This document shows positions 52,493 through 60,797 of a stretch of 64,000 nucleotides of DNA, piece by piece. Origin of the DNA: Streptomyces griseicoloratus. Lineage in GTDB: Bacteria > Actinomycetota > Actinomycetes > Streptomycetales > Streptomycetaceae. The stretch lies in assembly GCF_014534645.1 (NCBI RefSeq), contig NZ_JACVQF010000199.1:186001-250000 (forward strand). Reading direction: 5' to 3'. The notes under the pieces were generated by a model. The model worked only from the letters and a program-made list of their open reading frames with translations, ran no database searches and was not told where the DNA came from. Numbering within the stretch: position 1 is the first letter of the stretch; every line of letters begins with the position of its first letter. A program made the position numbers and the translations under genes.

Positions 52493-53731
52493 CTAGGGGC
52501 GTTCCAGTTCCAGCAGCGCCGCGAGCCACAGATCCGGCAGTTCGTCGGCCGTCGCCAGGGCCTCGTCGTGGATGACGGCGAAGCAGGCGGTGTCGTGCTG
52601 ACTCGTCAGCGTCGTCAGGCAGCGGATCCCGCCGCCGAGCCCGGAGTAGACGACGGCACGGCGGGCGGCGCTGCCCTGGTGGACGAGGGCGCTGCCGAAG
52701 TCGACACTGCTCACGGGCCCGGCGACGGACCTGCCGTTCACCAACCGGGTTCCGATCCGCGCACCGGCCGAGCGCGGCCCGGCCGTGAGCATCAGGCGCA
52801 GGGCCTCGCGCCGGCGGCTCGTGCGCAGGGTGTGCGTGCGGGCCACGACCCCGGCCAGCGCCTGCCGGGGTGAGGGGGCGTCGCAGGGCAGGAGGAGACG
52901 GGCGACCACGAGCCGGTTGCCGGGGGCGCACTCCTCGCCGCGGCGGCGCACCGACATGGGGATCGCCACCGGCAGCGGCGGATGGACGGAACCGGTCGCC
53001 TTGCGGTGCCAGGTGCCGACGGCGTGGGCGTACGCGGCGAGGAACACGTCGTTCACCGTGGCGCCCCGCGCACGGCCGAGGGCCCGCAGCCGGGCCACCG
53101 GGACGACCGCCTGGCACATCGTCGTCCGTCCGCTGACGGGGAGGTCGAAGGCGGGCTTGACGGTCCGCCGGAAGGAGGCGGCGACATCGCCGAGGGCACC
53201 GGCGACTCCGCCGGGAGCGGGCCGGGCGGGGCGGTGCGGCGGCGGTCCGCCCGCGGGATCGTCGTCGAGGAGGGCCCGCGCGGTGTGGGCGGCGCCCACA
53301 CCGTCCTGAAGGGTGTGGTCGGTGCGGTAGCACAGGGTGTGTCCGCCGGTGGGGCCGTGCACCAGCCACACGTCCCAGGGCGGCCGGCCGTCGCCTCCCA
53401 TGGGCCGCGACAGCATCAGGCGCCCGGCGCCCGAGCCGTCGTCGTCCCCGGGCAGCCACGCCTCGTGCACATGCTGCTCCAGGTCGATCCGGTCGACGCG
53501 CTGGAACATCCTGCGCTCCCGCACGATCCGGTAGCGCAACGCCGGGATGCGGTGGACGCGTTCGGCGACCCGGGCGCGCAGCGAGTCCAGGGTGGGGGCT
53601 CCGCCCGCGAAGGAGAACAGGAAGCCGGCGGGCAGCGGTCTGCCGGCCATCGCGAGGTGGTAGGCGACGTCCGCGGTGCCCATGGGCAGGGACGCCGGCA
53701 GACCGCCGTCGGAACCTAGGTGGAGTGGCAT
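52493..53731 (-). CDS. WS/DGAT-family O-acyltransferase
   Basis: The 412-residue protein has the wax-ester-synthase/DGAT layout, with PMGGDGRPPWDVWLVHG, then YRTDHTLQDGVGAA in place of HHxxxDG. The first His is Asp138, while His139, Asp143 and Gly144 are kept. The second domain has GATVNDVFLAAYAHAVGTWH, PMSVRR, GNRLVVARLLLP and a C-terminal NVP-like VSSVDFG. It would transfer an acyl group from CoA to an alcohol or amine. It is the last gene of the minus-strand operon, 51 bases after the amine-oxidase gene, and may acylate the pathway product. Confidence 0.83.
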   Translation of the reverse strand: MPLHLGSDGGLPASLPMGTADVAYHLAMAGRPLPAGFLFSFAGGAPTLDSLRARVAERVHRIPALRYRIVRERRMFQRVDRIDLEQHVHEAWLPGDDDGSGAGRLMLSRPMGGDGRPPWDVWLVHGPTGGHTLCYRTDHTLQDGVGAAHTARALLDDDPAGGPPPHRPARPAPGGVAGALGDVAASFRRTVKPAFDLPVSGRTTMCQAVVPVARLRALGRARGATVNDVFLAAYAHAVGTWHRKATGSVHPPLPVAIPMSVRRRGEECAPGNRLVVARLLLPCDAPSPRQALAGVVARTHTLRTSRRREALRLMLTAGPRSAGARIGTRLVNGRSVAGPVSSVDFGSALVHQGSAARRAVVYSGLGGGIRCLTTLTSQHDTACFAVIHDEALATADELPDLWLAALLELERP

Positions 53732-53782
53732 CGGGAACCTCTCTGTCGGTGCAAGGACATGGCTACCGCCCCCGGGCGGGTG

Positions 53783-55105
53783 TCAGCAGGCGCGCCGCGC
53801 CGCCCGCCCGCGCGCATCGACGTACGCGCGCAGCAGGGGGCGTGCGGGTCCGCGCACGGGCAGCCGCGGTGCGCCGGACCGGTGCCATGGCAGGGGGTCC
53901 CCGGGGCCGGGCTCGCCGAGCAGGGCCCCGGCGACATACGCACCGTGGGCCGCGGAGAGGGCCAGGCCGTGTCCGCAGCAGCCGCCGATGTACCAGACGT
54001 CGGGGAAGCCCCGGACCGGCCCGACCACCGGCAGGTCGTCGCCGGTCATGCCGATGCGGCCGGACCAGCGGTGGGTGACCCGCACCCGGGCGAGTCCGGG
54101 GTGCAGGGACCGCAGCCAGCGCTCCAGCCGGCCCCAGGCACGCTCACGGACGGCCTGGAGCCGGGGCGGGCCGAGGCCGGCCGGCACCGTGGCGGTTCCG
54201 CCGCCGGCCACCACTCCCCCGTCCGGGAGCAGCCGGAAGTACGGCGCCATCGGCACCGCGTCGACGACGGCCGGTCCGGCGCGCCCGCCCAGTGCCTCGT
54301 ACACCGTGTCGCCGAGCGGTGCGGTGGCGAGGGCGTACACCTCCAGCGGGAGGACGGTGCCGACGGGCAGGCCCAGTGCCTGGGCGGCGGAGTTGACGGC
54401 CAGCACGGCCTGACCGGCGTAGAGGCGGCCGTGCGGGAAGACCAGCTCCGGTCCGACGAGGTCGCCGGGGCGTACCGCCAGCAGCGGGCTCTCGCCGTAG
54501 AACCGGACGCCCTTGGTGGCGCAGGCGCGGGCGAGGGCGCCGGTCAGGGCGGCGGGGTCGAGGGTCGCGGCGGGGCGGTGGAGGAGGGCCGCCTTGTAGG
54601 GCACGCCGACGCGGTCGTGGACGCCGTTGCCGGTCAGGACGGGGACGTCCAGGCCGAGTCGGCGGTAGGCACGGGCCTGGCGGGCGAGTGCCACCAGGCC
54701 GGCGGGCGAGCGCGTTGCCATGATCTGCTCCCCGGGCCGCAGCCCGCAGGGCACGCCGAGCCGTCCGCACAGGTCGAGGACGTCCTCGACGGCCCGCACG
54801 CTGGCCAGGTGCATCCGGCGGGCGGTCTGCGGACCGAAGCGGCGCACCGCCCGGTCGACCGGCGGCCCGGCCCGGGGGCCCAGCAGGCCGGTGCCGCGGC
54901 CGCTGGCGCCGGCGGCCGGGCGCTGGGCGTCGACCACGGCGATGTCGAGCCCCGGGGCGCGTTCGGCGAGGTGGTACGCACAGGCCAGCCCGGCCAGTCC
55001 GGCCCCGACGACGGCCACGTCCGCGGTGACCACGCCGTGCAGCTGGGGCTGCGGCGGCAGTTCCGCCGGGTCCCAGTACGGCGTTCCGGCCGGTGGCCCG
55101 GTCAT
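53783..55105 (-). CDS. FAD-dependent amine oxidase (DAO/glycine-oxidase family)
   Basis: The 440-residue flavoprotein has ADVAVVGAGLAGLACAYHLAE (FAD dinucleotide motif, residues 27-47), VVDAQRPAAGASGRGTGLL, and the C-terminal DAO signature VTHRWSGRIGMTGDDLPVVGPV and YIGGCCGHGLALSAAHG. DAO-fold enzymes oxidise the C-N bond of amino acids. Relatives in hydrazine pathways cleave hydrazino acids. The ATG at 55105 overlaps the flavin reductase stop by four bases (ATGA). The natural substrate is unknown. Confidence 0.88.
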   Translation of the reverse strand: MTGPPAGTPYWDPAELPPQPQLHGVVTADVAVVGAGLAGLACAYHLAERAPGLDIAVVDAQRPAAGASGRGTGLLGPRAGPPVDRAVRRFGPQTARRMHLASVRAVEDVLDLCGRLGVPCGLRPGEQIMATRSPAGLVALARQARAYRRLGLDVPVLTGNGVHDRVGVPYKAALLHRPAATLDPAALTGALARACATKGVRFYGESPLLAVRPGDLVGPELVFPHGRLYAGQAVLAVNSAAQALGLPVGTVLPLEVYALATAPLGDTVYEALGGRAGPAVVDAVPMAPYFRLLPDGGVVAGGGTATVPAGLGPPRLQAVRERAWGRLERWLRSLHPGLARVRVTHRWSGRIGMTGDDLPVVGPVRGFPDVWYIGGCCGHGLALSAAHGAYVAGALLGEPGPGDPLPWHRSGAPRLPVRGPARPLLRAYVDARGRAARRAC

Positions 55106-55686
55106 CCCGCGGCGTCCGGCACCGGCCCGGTCAGGGCCCCGAACCGGCGGTCGTGCCACAGCAGGGGACGTCCGCCGCCCACGTGCACGGCGGCGACCCG
55201 GCCGACCACGAGGTGGTGGTCGCCGTAGCGGCGCACGTCCTCCGTCAGGCACACGGACCATGCGAGGGATCCGTCGAGCACCGGCACGCCGAGCACGTGC
55301 CGGGTGCCGGTGCCGGCGAACCGCTCGACGGCGGTGGTCGTCGGGGACGCGAACCGGGTGGCCAGGTCCTGCTGGTCCTCGCGCAGCAGATGGACGGCGA
55401 AGGCGCGGTGGGCACGGACGGCGGCGAGGGTGCGCGAGCCGTCGCGCAGACAGGCCAGCAGCAGCGGCGGGCGGGCCGACAGCGAGGTGACCGCGGAGAC
55501 GGTCATGCCGAGGGGGCCGTCCTCGCCCCGGGCCGTCACGACGGTCACCCCGGCGGCCAGCTTGGCGTACAGGCCCAGGCAGCGGGCGGCGCCCGGACCC
55601 GGTTCCTCGCGCAGCGGATCGGTGGCGGGCGGGTGTTCCGCCGGGGCGGCCGCCCGGTCAGCCACGAGCCGCAGCCGCGCACTCAT
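55102..55686 (-). CDS. Flavin reductase (HpaC-like)
   Basis: The 194-residue protein has the flavin-reductase split-barrel pattern: FYA-type helix CLGLYAKLAAGVTVVTARGEDGPLGMTVSAVTSLSARPPLLLACLRDGSRTL, then FAVHLLREDQQDLATRFA, ending WHDRRFGAL. It reduces FMN/FAD with NAD(P)H for a partner oxygenase. Within the operon the likely partner is the acyl-CoA-dehydrogenase-like flavoprotein; the halogenase-like enzyme is another candidate. It overlaps the SRPBCC gene by 29 bases; a GTG at 55662 would shorten that overlap. Confidence 0.92.
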   Translation of the reverse strand: MSARLRLVADRAAAPAEHPPATDPLREEPGPGAARCLGLYAKLAAGVTVVTARGEDGPLGMTVSAVTSLSARPPLLLACLRDGSRTLAAVRAHRAFAVHLLREDQQDLATRFASPTTTAVERFAGTGTRHVLGVPVLDGSLAWSVCLTEDVRRYGDHHLVVGRVAAVHVGGGRPLLWHDRRFGALTGPVPDAAG

Positions 55687-56125
55687 CGATCACCTCCGCG
55701 TCGACCAGGCCCTTCAGGATGCGGGCGATGTTGGTGCGCACGGTGGACTCGGCCACCGGGTCCAGGATCTCCGCCAGGCTCGGGATGCCCAGGTCGAAGG
55801 AGGCGGTGAAGACGATGAGCGTGCCGCCGTCCCGCGCCTCGCAGCGCCAGCCCCCCTCGAAGGTCTGGAAGTCGCCGCTGAGCTGTTCGAACGTGAGGGT
55901 GTGGGTCTGAGGCGAGTACGTGTCGCGTTCCCGCCAGCGCATCAGACCGCCCCGGAACTCCACGGTCCAGTCCGAGACCGTGGAGCCGTCGGGCTGCGGC
56001 GGCTCGACGCGGACCTCGCGGAACGTGTCGCTGTACTCGGGGTAGCGGCCGAAGTCGCTGATGCGTCGGTAGACCTCGGCGGGTGCCAGTCCGGCGGCGA
56101 GTGCGTGCAGAGCCACGTGGCGCAT
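55658..56125 (-). CDS. SRPBCC polyketide cyclase/COQ10-like protein
   Basis: The 155-residue protein has the Polyketide_cyc/SRPBCC fold: AEVYRRISDFGRYPEYSDTFREVRV, then STVSDWTVEFRGGLMRWRERDTYSPQTHTLTFEQLSGDFQTFEGGWRCEARDGGTLIVFTASFDLGIPSLAEIL. It binds a hydrophobic ligand and may act as cyclase or chaperone for the pathway intermediate. It is 42 bases after the aminotransferase and overlaps the flavin reductase by 29 bases, so the three are co-translated. Confidence 0.88.
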   Translation of the reverse strand: MRHVALHALAAGLAPAEVYRRISDFGRYPEYSDTFREVRVEPPQPDGSTVSDWTVEFRGGLMRWRERDTYSPQTHTLTFEQLSGDFQTFEGGWRCEARDGGTLIVFTASFDLGIPSLAEILDPVAESTVRTNIARILKGLVDAEVIDECAAAARG

Positions 56126-56167
56126 GGGTTGTTCGGTTCCTTCCCGGTCTGTCTCCGGACGGGTGGG

Positions 56168-57451
56168 TCACCCGGCCATACGGGCGGCCGTGCTGCGCAG
56201 GGCCTCGGCGAGGGTGGTGAGGAACAGGTCGAGCGCGGTGTCCTCGACCACGGCCGGCGGGGTCAGCCGCAGCACTCGGGTGGAGTTGAGGGAGTGGTTG
56301 ACGAGCACTCCGCGGGCGATCATCTCCAGCAGGAGTTCACCGACCGCCTGGTCCTCGGTGAACTCGATGCCGATCAGCAGGCCCCGGCCGCGCACCTCGC
56401 GGACCAGGCCGCCCTCGTAGGGCGCGCAGGCCGCGCGCACGCCGGTGAGGATGCGCTCGCCGAGCGCGGCGGCCCGGGCCACCGTGTCCTCCCGCTCCAT
56501 CACGCCGACGGTGGCCAGGGCGGCCGCGCAGGCGATCGGGGAGGCGCCGAAGGTGGAGGTGTGCAGGTAGGGGTCGCGGCCGAAGGGGGCGTACGCCTCC
56601 GCGGTCGCGGTCATCGCGGCGATCGGGACGACGCCGCCGCTGAGTCCCTTGCCGGTCAGCAGGATGTCCGGGCGCACTCCCTCGGCGTCGACTCCCCACC
56701 AGGTGCCCAGGCGGCCCATGCCGGTCTGGATCTCGTCGACGACCAGCAGGGCTCCGTACGCCCGGCACAGATCCGCGACCCGGCCGAGGTAGCCGGGGCG
56801 CGGGATGCGGACCCCGCCCTCCCCCTGTACGGGCTCGACGACGACGCAGGCCCGGTCGCGGCGGGCGGCCAGCGCCTGTTCGAGGTCGGCCGGGTCGTCG
56901 TACTCGACCTGGGTGACGTCGGGGAGCAGCGGCTGGAACGGCGTCTGGTAGGTGGCGTTGGCCGTGACGCTGAGCGCGCCGAGCGTCTTGCCGTGGAAGC
57001 CCTTGCGCGTGGTGATCACCGAGGTGCGTCCGTGGGCGCGGGCCAGCTTCAGGGCGGCTTCGGTCGCCTCGGCCCCGGAGTTGACGAAGTGGACGTAGTC
57101 GAGGCCCGGCGGGGTGTGTGCGGCCAGGGCCTCGGCGGCGCGGGCGGCGACGGGTTCGAGGAAGACGCGGCTGGCCAGCGGGTGGGTGTCGATCTGGCGG
57201 TGCACCGCCTCGACGACGTCCGGGTGGCGGTGGCCCAGGATGAAGACGCCGTAGCCGCCGAAGTCCAGGAAGCGGCGGCCGTCGTCGGCGTGGATCCAGG
57301 CGCCCTCGGAGCGCACTTCGGCCATGCCGCCCATGACGCGGCCCATGACGGCCCGGCCGGTGCCGATGTGCCTGCGGTAGCGGCCGACGACGTCGGACTC
57401 GGTGCCGGTGTCCCGCACGGTGGTCGCGGGCGTGGGAGGGGAGACCGTCAC
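56168..57451 (-). CDS. Class III aminotransferase
   Basis: The 427-residue PLP enzyme belongs to the ornithine/putrescine aminotransferase group: DFGGYGVFILGHRHPDVVEAVHRQ, NSGAEATEAALKLARAHG, GFHGKTLGALSVTAN, EPVQGEGGVRIP, VDEIQTGMGRLG, and the PLP lysine in LTGKGLSGG (Lys268). In this operon it follows a thioester reductase by a 4-base overlap (GTGA). It therefore most likely aminates the aldehyde made by that enzyme to a primary amine. The donor amino acid is unknown. Confidence 0.92.
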   Translation of the reverse strand: MTVSPPTPATTVRDTGTESDVVGRYRRHIGTGRAVMGRVMGGMAEVRSEGAWIHADDGRRFLDFGGYGVFILGHRHPDVVEAVHRQIDTHPLASRVFLEPVAARAAEALAAHTPPGLDYVHFVNSGAEATEAALKLARAHGRTSVITTRKGFHGKTLGALSVTANATYQTPFQPLLPDVTQVEYDDPADLEQALAARRDRACVVVEPVQGEGGVRIPRPGYLGRVADLCRAYGALLVVDEIQTGMGRLGTWWGVDAEGVRPDILLTGKGLSGGVVPIAAMTATAEAYAPFGRDPYLHTSTFGASPIACAAALATVGVMEREDTVARAAALGERILTGVRAACAPYEGGLVREVRGRGLLIGIEFTEDQAVGELLLEMIARGVLVNHSLNSTRVLRLTPPAVVEDTALDLFLTTLAEALRSTAARMAG

Positions 57452-58581
57452 GACGCCACCTCCGCCGGGGCGGCCGTCGTGGCGCGGTGCCGGCTGAGCA
57501 GGCCGGAGTTGTCCTCGGCCCACTTCTCCGCGTTGCGTACGAGGGCGGAGCGGATGTCGGCGTGCGTCAGGCGTGTGCCGCAGTCGGGGTCGCCGAGGGA
57601 GGTGTCGAAGGGCAGCTCCCGCTGGAACACCAGAAGCAGCTCCGCGTAGTGCTGGAGCCGTCGGCGGAGCGCGCCGGGCAGTGAGGTGCCCTCCAGCATG
57701 GGCAGCAGCAGCCGGTGCACCGCCTCCACCGGGATGAGCCGGGGCCGCTCTGGTCGGGGCAGGCCGTGGCGTACGGCGACGTCGGCGCAGACGTCGGCGA
57801 ACTCCCGCAGTTCGACGGCCTCCTTGCCCGCGGTCAGCCAGTACTCGCCGCTGCCCACACCGCCCCTGATCAGGTCGCCGACGGCCTGGGAGACGTAGTC
57901 CTGCGGAACCATGTCGATACGGGCCTCGGGGGCGCCCGGCAGCACCGGCACCTGGCCGAGGACCATCGAGCCGATCGTCTTGGTCAGTCCCTGCTCTCCG
58001 GCGATGCGCCCGTTGACGGAGTCCCCCATCACCACCGAGGGGCGCACGATGGCACCGGGCAGGCCCGCGTCGCGCAACAACTGCTCGGCCCGGATCTTGG
58101 AGTTGAGATAGGCGGCGGCGCCGGGGAACCGTTCCCTGTCCTCGTCGGTCGGCCTGTTGGCGACGAACGCGGTGCTCACCAGGTACAGCGGGGCATCGGC
58201 GCGGGCGGCCAGGTCCAGCACGGTCTCCGTGCCGAGGGTGTTGGTCCGCAGGATCTCCTCGGGCGGGGTGCGCCAGTTGGTCTGGGCGGCGGAGTGCAGG
58301 ACGACGTCGACGCGCAGGGCGAGTTCGTACCACTCCCGGCGGCTCAGTCCGAGGCGGGGGGCGAGGAGGTCGCCCTCGATCTCGCTCACCCGGGGGTCGT
58401 CCAGGGGCCTGGCGCGGCGCAGGCACAGCAGGTCGAAGTCGGGCGCCAGTTCGTCGATGAGGGCCTGTCCGAGCACTCCGGAGCCGCCGGTGAGGAACAG
58501 GGTGGGACGGTCCGGGCGGTCCTCGCGCGGGGCGGTCAGGGGTGTGGGCAGGACGGTGGGACGTGGGACGTTTCGCGGCAT
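57448..58581 (-). CDS. Stand-alone thioester reductase / fatty acyl reductase
   Basis: The 377-residue protein has an NAD_binding_4 (thioester reductase) domain: LFLTGGSGVLGQALIDEL (residues 28-45), SAAQTNWRTP, LYLVSTAFVANRPTDEDRE, the active-site YLNSK (Tyr158, Lys162), and RPSVVMGDSVNGRIAG. Such domains reduce a carrier- or CoA-bound acyl group to the aldehyde. There is no adenylation or carrier domain here, so the acyl donor must be supplied by other proteins. A GGGAG precedes the ATG. Confidence 0.9.
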   Translation of the reverse strand: MPRNVPRPTVLPTPLTAPREDRPDRPTLFLTGGSGVLGQALIDELAPDFDLLCLRRARPLDDPRVSEIEGDLLAPRLGLSRREWYELALRVDVVLHSAAQTNWRTPPEEILRTNTLGTETVLDLAARADAPLYLVSTAFVANRPTDEDRERFPGAAAYLNSKIRAEQLLRDAGLPGAIVRPSVVMGDSVNGRIAGEQGLTKTIGSMVLGQVPVLPGAPEARIDMVPQDYVSQAVGDLIRGGVGSGEYWLTAGKEAVELREFADVCADVAVRHGLPRPERPRLIPVEAVHRLLLPMLEGTSLPGALRRRLQHYAELLLVFQRELPFDTSLGDPDCGTRLTHADIRSALVRNAEKWAEDNSGLLSRHRATTAAPAEVAS

Positions 58582-58644
58582 GGTCGGATCTCCCCAGCTG
58601 GTCTCGGCTGCCGTGAACGGTGGGGGGTCGGGCTTCCGGTCGCG

Positions 58645-59778
58645 TCAGGCGACGGCGAGCGGCCGGTCCGCCAGGTAGGCGGAGAACGGGCCGGTCATCC
58701 GGGAGCGGGACGGCGGGTGCAGGGACAGTCCGTTGGCGCAGGCGGCCAGGTGGCCCACCTCGTCGGACGTCATGAAGTTGAGTCCGCCGAGCAGTTCGAC
58801 CGAGCGCGGGACGACGCGGGCGATGGCGTCCTGGACGCCGTAGCGCACGAACAGCGCCTGGGCGAGCGCGGACTCCCCGAGGTCGCCGGCGTCGACCCGG
58901 CGGGCGACGCCCTCGGCGGTGGCCATCGCGGCCTCGGTCTCCAGGAACAGGCGCACCCGGTCGTGCTCGGGGATCCGGTCGTTGAGCAGCACCCGTTCCA
59001 CCAGGGCGCTGGCCGCGCCGAGGTAGCTGCCCGTCATCAGCATCTGGAACCAGATCAGCCCGGCGGTCTGCAGTTCGTCGAGCCGTTCGCCCGAGGTCGT
59101 CGCGGTGCGCAGGACGAGCTCCGGCGGGACGAGGACGTCGGTGAGCGTGACCTGCTCGCTCTCGGCGCCGGCCAGGAAGGCGCTGGACCAGAAGCCGCTG
59201 ACGCTCAGCCCGTCGCTCTCGGCGGGTACGAGGGCGACGGCCAGTTCCTCGCCCTGTCCGTCCTCGCGCGGGATCGTGACGCTGGCGGTGAGCACGTCCA
59301 TGGACCGGGCCAGGCTGCACGGCCGCTTGACGCCGTTGATCCGGATGCCGTCCTCGGTCACCGTGGCGGTCATCGACGGGTCCAGGATGCCGGCGCCGCT
59401 GCGGCCCTCGGCGAACCCCGAGGCGATGATGCGGTTGGTCGACGCCACGCCTTCGATCAGCATCCACTCCAGGCCGTCGCCGAGACCGCCGAGGCCGACC
59501 AGGGTGGCCATGGAGAAGTGGTGCATGGTGGTGGCCACGGCGAGGGACGGCGAGCGGCTGCCGATGGCGCGCTGCACGCGCAGGGCGTCGAGCGCCGTGG
59601 CCCCCCGGCCCTGGTGGATCTCGGGGACGAGCAGCCCCGGTCCGCCGCTGTCCCGGAAGAGCCGGATCCCCGGACTGCCCGGCCGCTCCAGTTCCATCAT
59701 CGGCATCTCGCGCAGCGCGGGATCCAGGTCCGGCAGCAGCTTGGCGAGGGTGGCGCGTTCACGCTCGAGGAATCTCAT
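58645..59778 (-). CDS. Acyl-CoA-dehydrogenase-like flavoprotein, probable N-oxygenase
   Basis: The 377-residue protein has the acyl-CoA-dehydrogenase fold: a helical N-terminal domain, ATVTEDGIRINGVKRPCSLARSMDVLTASVTIPRED in the beta domain, then LTDVLVPPELVL and a C-terminal helical bundle. The catalytic glutamate of true dehydrogenases (YEGT region) is missing; here ANGLSLHPPSRSRM occupies it. Dehydrogenase-fold flavoproteins lacking this base, paired with a flavin reductase, are often N-hydroxylases (for example isobutylamine N-hydroxylase VlmH). AGGAGG lies before the ATG. It is the third gene of the operon. Confidence 0.85.
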   Translation of the reverse strand: MRFLERERATLAKLLPDLDPALREMPMMELERPGSPGIRLFRDSGGPGLLVPEIHQGRGATALDALRVQRAIGSRSPSLAVATTMHHFSMATLVGLGGLGDGLEWMLIEGVASTNRIIASGFAEGRSGAGILDPSMTATVTEDGIRINGVKRPCSLARSMDVLTASVTIPREDGQGEELAVALVPAESDGLSVSGFWSSAFLAGAESEQVTLTDVLVPPELVLRTATTSGERLDELQTAGLIWFQMLMTGSYLGAASALVERVLLNDRIPEHDRVRLFLETEAAMATAEGVARRVDAGDLGESALAQALFVRYGVQDAIARVVPRSVELLGGLNFMTSDEVGHLAACANGLSLHPPSRSRMTGPFSAYLADRPLAVA

Positions 59779-59834
59779 GGGGGTGCGGTCCTCCTGGGGT
59801 GGGACGGGTGACGGGGCGGCCGTACGGCGGTGGC

Positions 59835-60797
59835 TCAGACGGCGTTGGTGGCGCGCAGCAGCTGCCAGACGGCACCGAGGCGGGGCCTGCCGCGGAAGGC
59901 GATGTACTCGGGGAGGACCGCGTGCGGGGCCCACTTCTCCTTGTACTCGAGCTGCGAGGCCGCCGGATAGATCGCGCTGCCGCGTTCGGCGAGCACTCGG
60001 GCGAACCGGGTGAACAGGCGGCTGGAGTCCGGGAGTTCGAGCTGCGGGTCGAGTCCGGTGAACGGGGTGAACCCGAAGTGCAGCCAGCCGGCGCCCTCCT
60101 CGGTCAGGCGGTCCATGACGGTGGCGTTGAGCGCCTCCATCACGCCGGGAGGGGCGTCGGGCCGGCGCCGGCTGAGGTCGTGCAGCCAGCCGGGGCGGCT
60201 GCCGTAGACCGGCGAGTAGTTGATGTAGCCGACCGCCTCGCCGTCGATCCGGCCGACGAACAGGCGGCGGTGCGCCTGGAGGGGGCCGGTGCGCTGGCCG
60301 ACGAGGAACCGCAGCTCCTTGACGTGCCGGCCCTTGTCCCGCAGCCAGCGCTGGTCGATCCGGTCCAGCTCGGCGCAGTCGTCGTCGGCGAGGACCTCGG
60401 TGACCTCCAGTCCGGCGCGCCGGGCGCGCGAGATCTTGTTCCGCAGCCGGACGAACCGGGAACCGCGCAGGGTGAAGCGGCCGAGGTCGACGGCGTACGA
60501 CGCCCCGATCTGGTTGACGGTGAAGCCGTGCGCCGCGTACAGCTCGGCGTCGGACCGCTGCAACTGCACCGCGACCAGGCGCCGTCCGGCGTGGGCGGTG
60601 AACGCCTCCAGCAGACGCCCGCGGTGTTCCGGTGCCGTGAAGGGGCCGCCGAATTGGAGGACGTAACGTCCCGAGGCACGATAGGCGCACGCGCCCTCGT
60701 ACCGGTCGTCGTGGAAGTATTCGTTACCGCTGTTGAGGGCGAGAAAGGAACTGGGGTTGTCGCTGTGCGCGGCGAGCGTGTCAAGCACGGACGGCAT
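59835..60797 (-). CDS. DUF2156 / MprF C-terminal-like aminoacyl transferase
   Basis: The 320-residue protein resembles the catalytic C-terminal domain of phosphatidylglycerol lysyltransferase. It has FVRLRNKISRARRAGLEV, WLRDKGRHVKELRFLVGQRTG, LFVGRIDGEAVGYINYSPVYGSRPGWLHDLSRRRPDAPPGVMEALNATVMDRLTEEGAGWLHFGFTPFTGL, a GNAT-like fold that uses aminoacyl-tRNA. VlmA of valanimycin synthesis transfers serine from seryl-tRNA to a hydroxylamine and, as I recall, is of this type. No membrane domain is present, so it is not a standard MprF. It overlaps the membrane protein gene by 17 bases. Confidence 0.85.
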   Translation of the reverse strand: MPSVLDTLAAHSDNPSSFLALNSGNEYFHDDRYEGACAYRASGRYVLQFGGPFTAPEHRGRLLEAFTAHAGRRLVAVQLQRSDAELYAAHGFTVNQIGASYAVDLGRFTLRGSRFVRLRNKISRARRAGLEVTEVLADDDCAELDRIDQRWLRDKGRHVKELRFLVGQRTGPLQAHRRLFVGRIDGEAVGYINYSPVYGSRPGWLHDLSRRRPDAPPGVMEALNATVMDRLTEEGAGWLHFGFTPFTGLDPQLELPDSSRLFTRFARVLAERGSAIYPAASQLEYKEKWAPHAVLPEYIAFRGRPRLGAVWQLLRATNAV

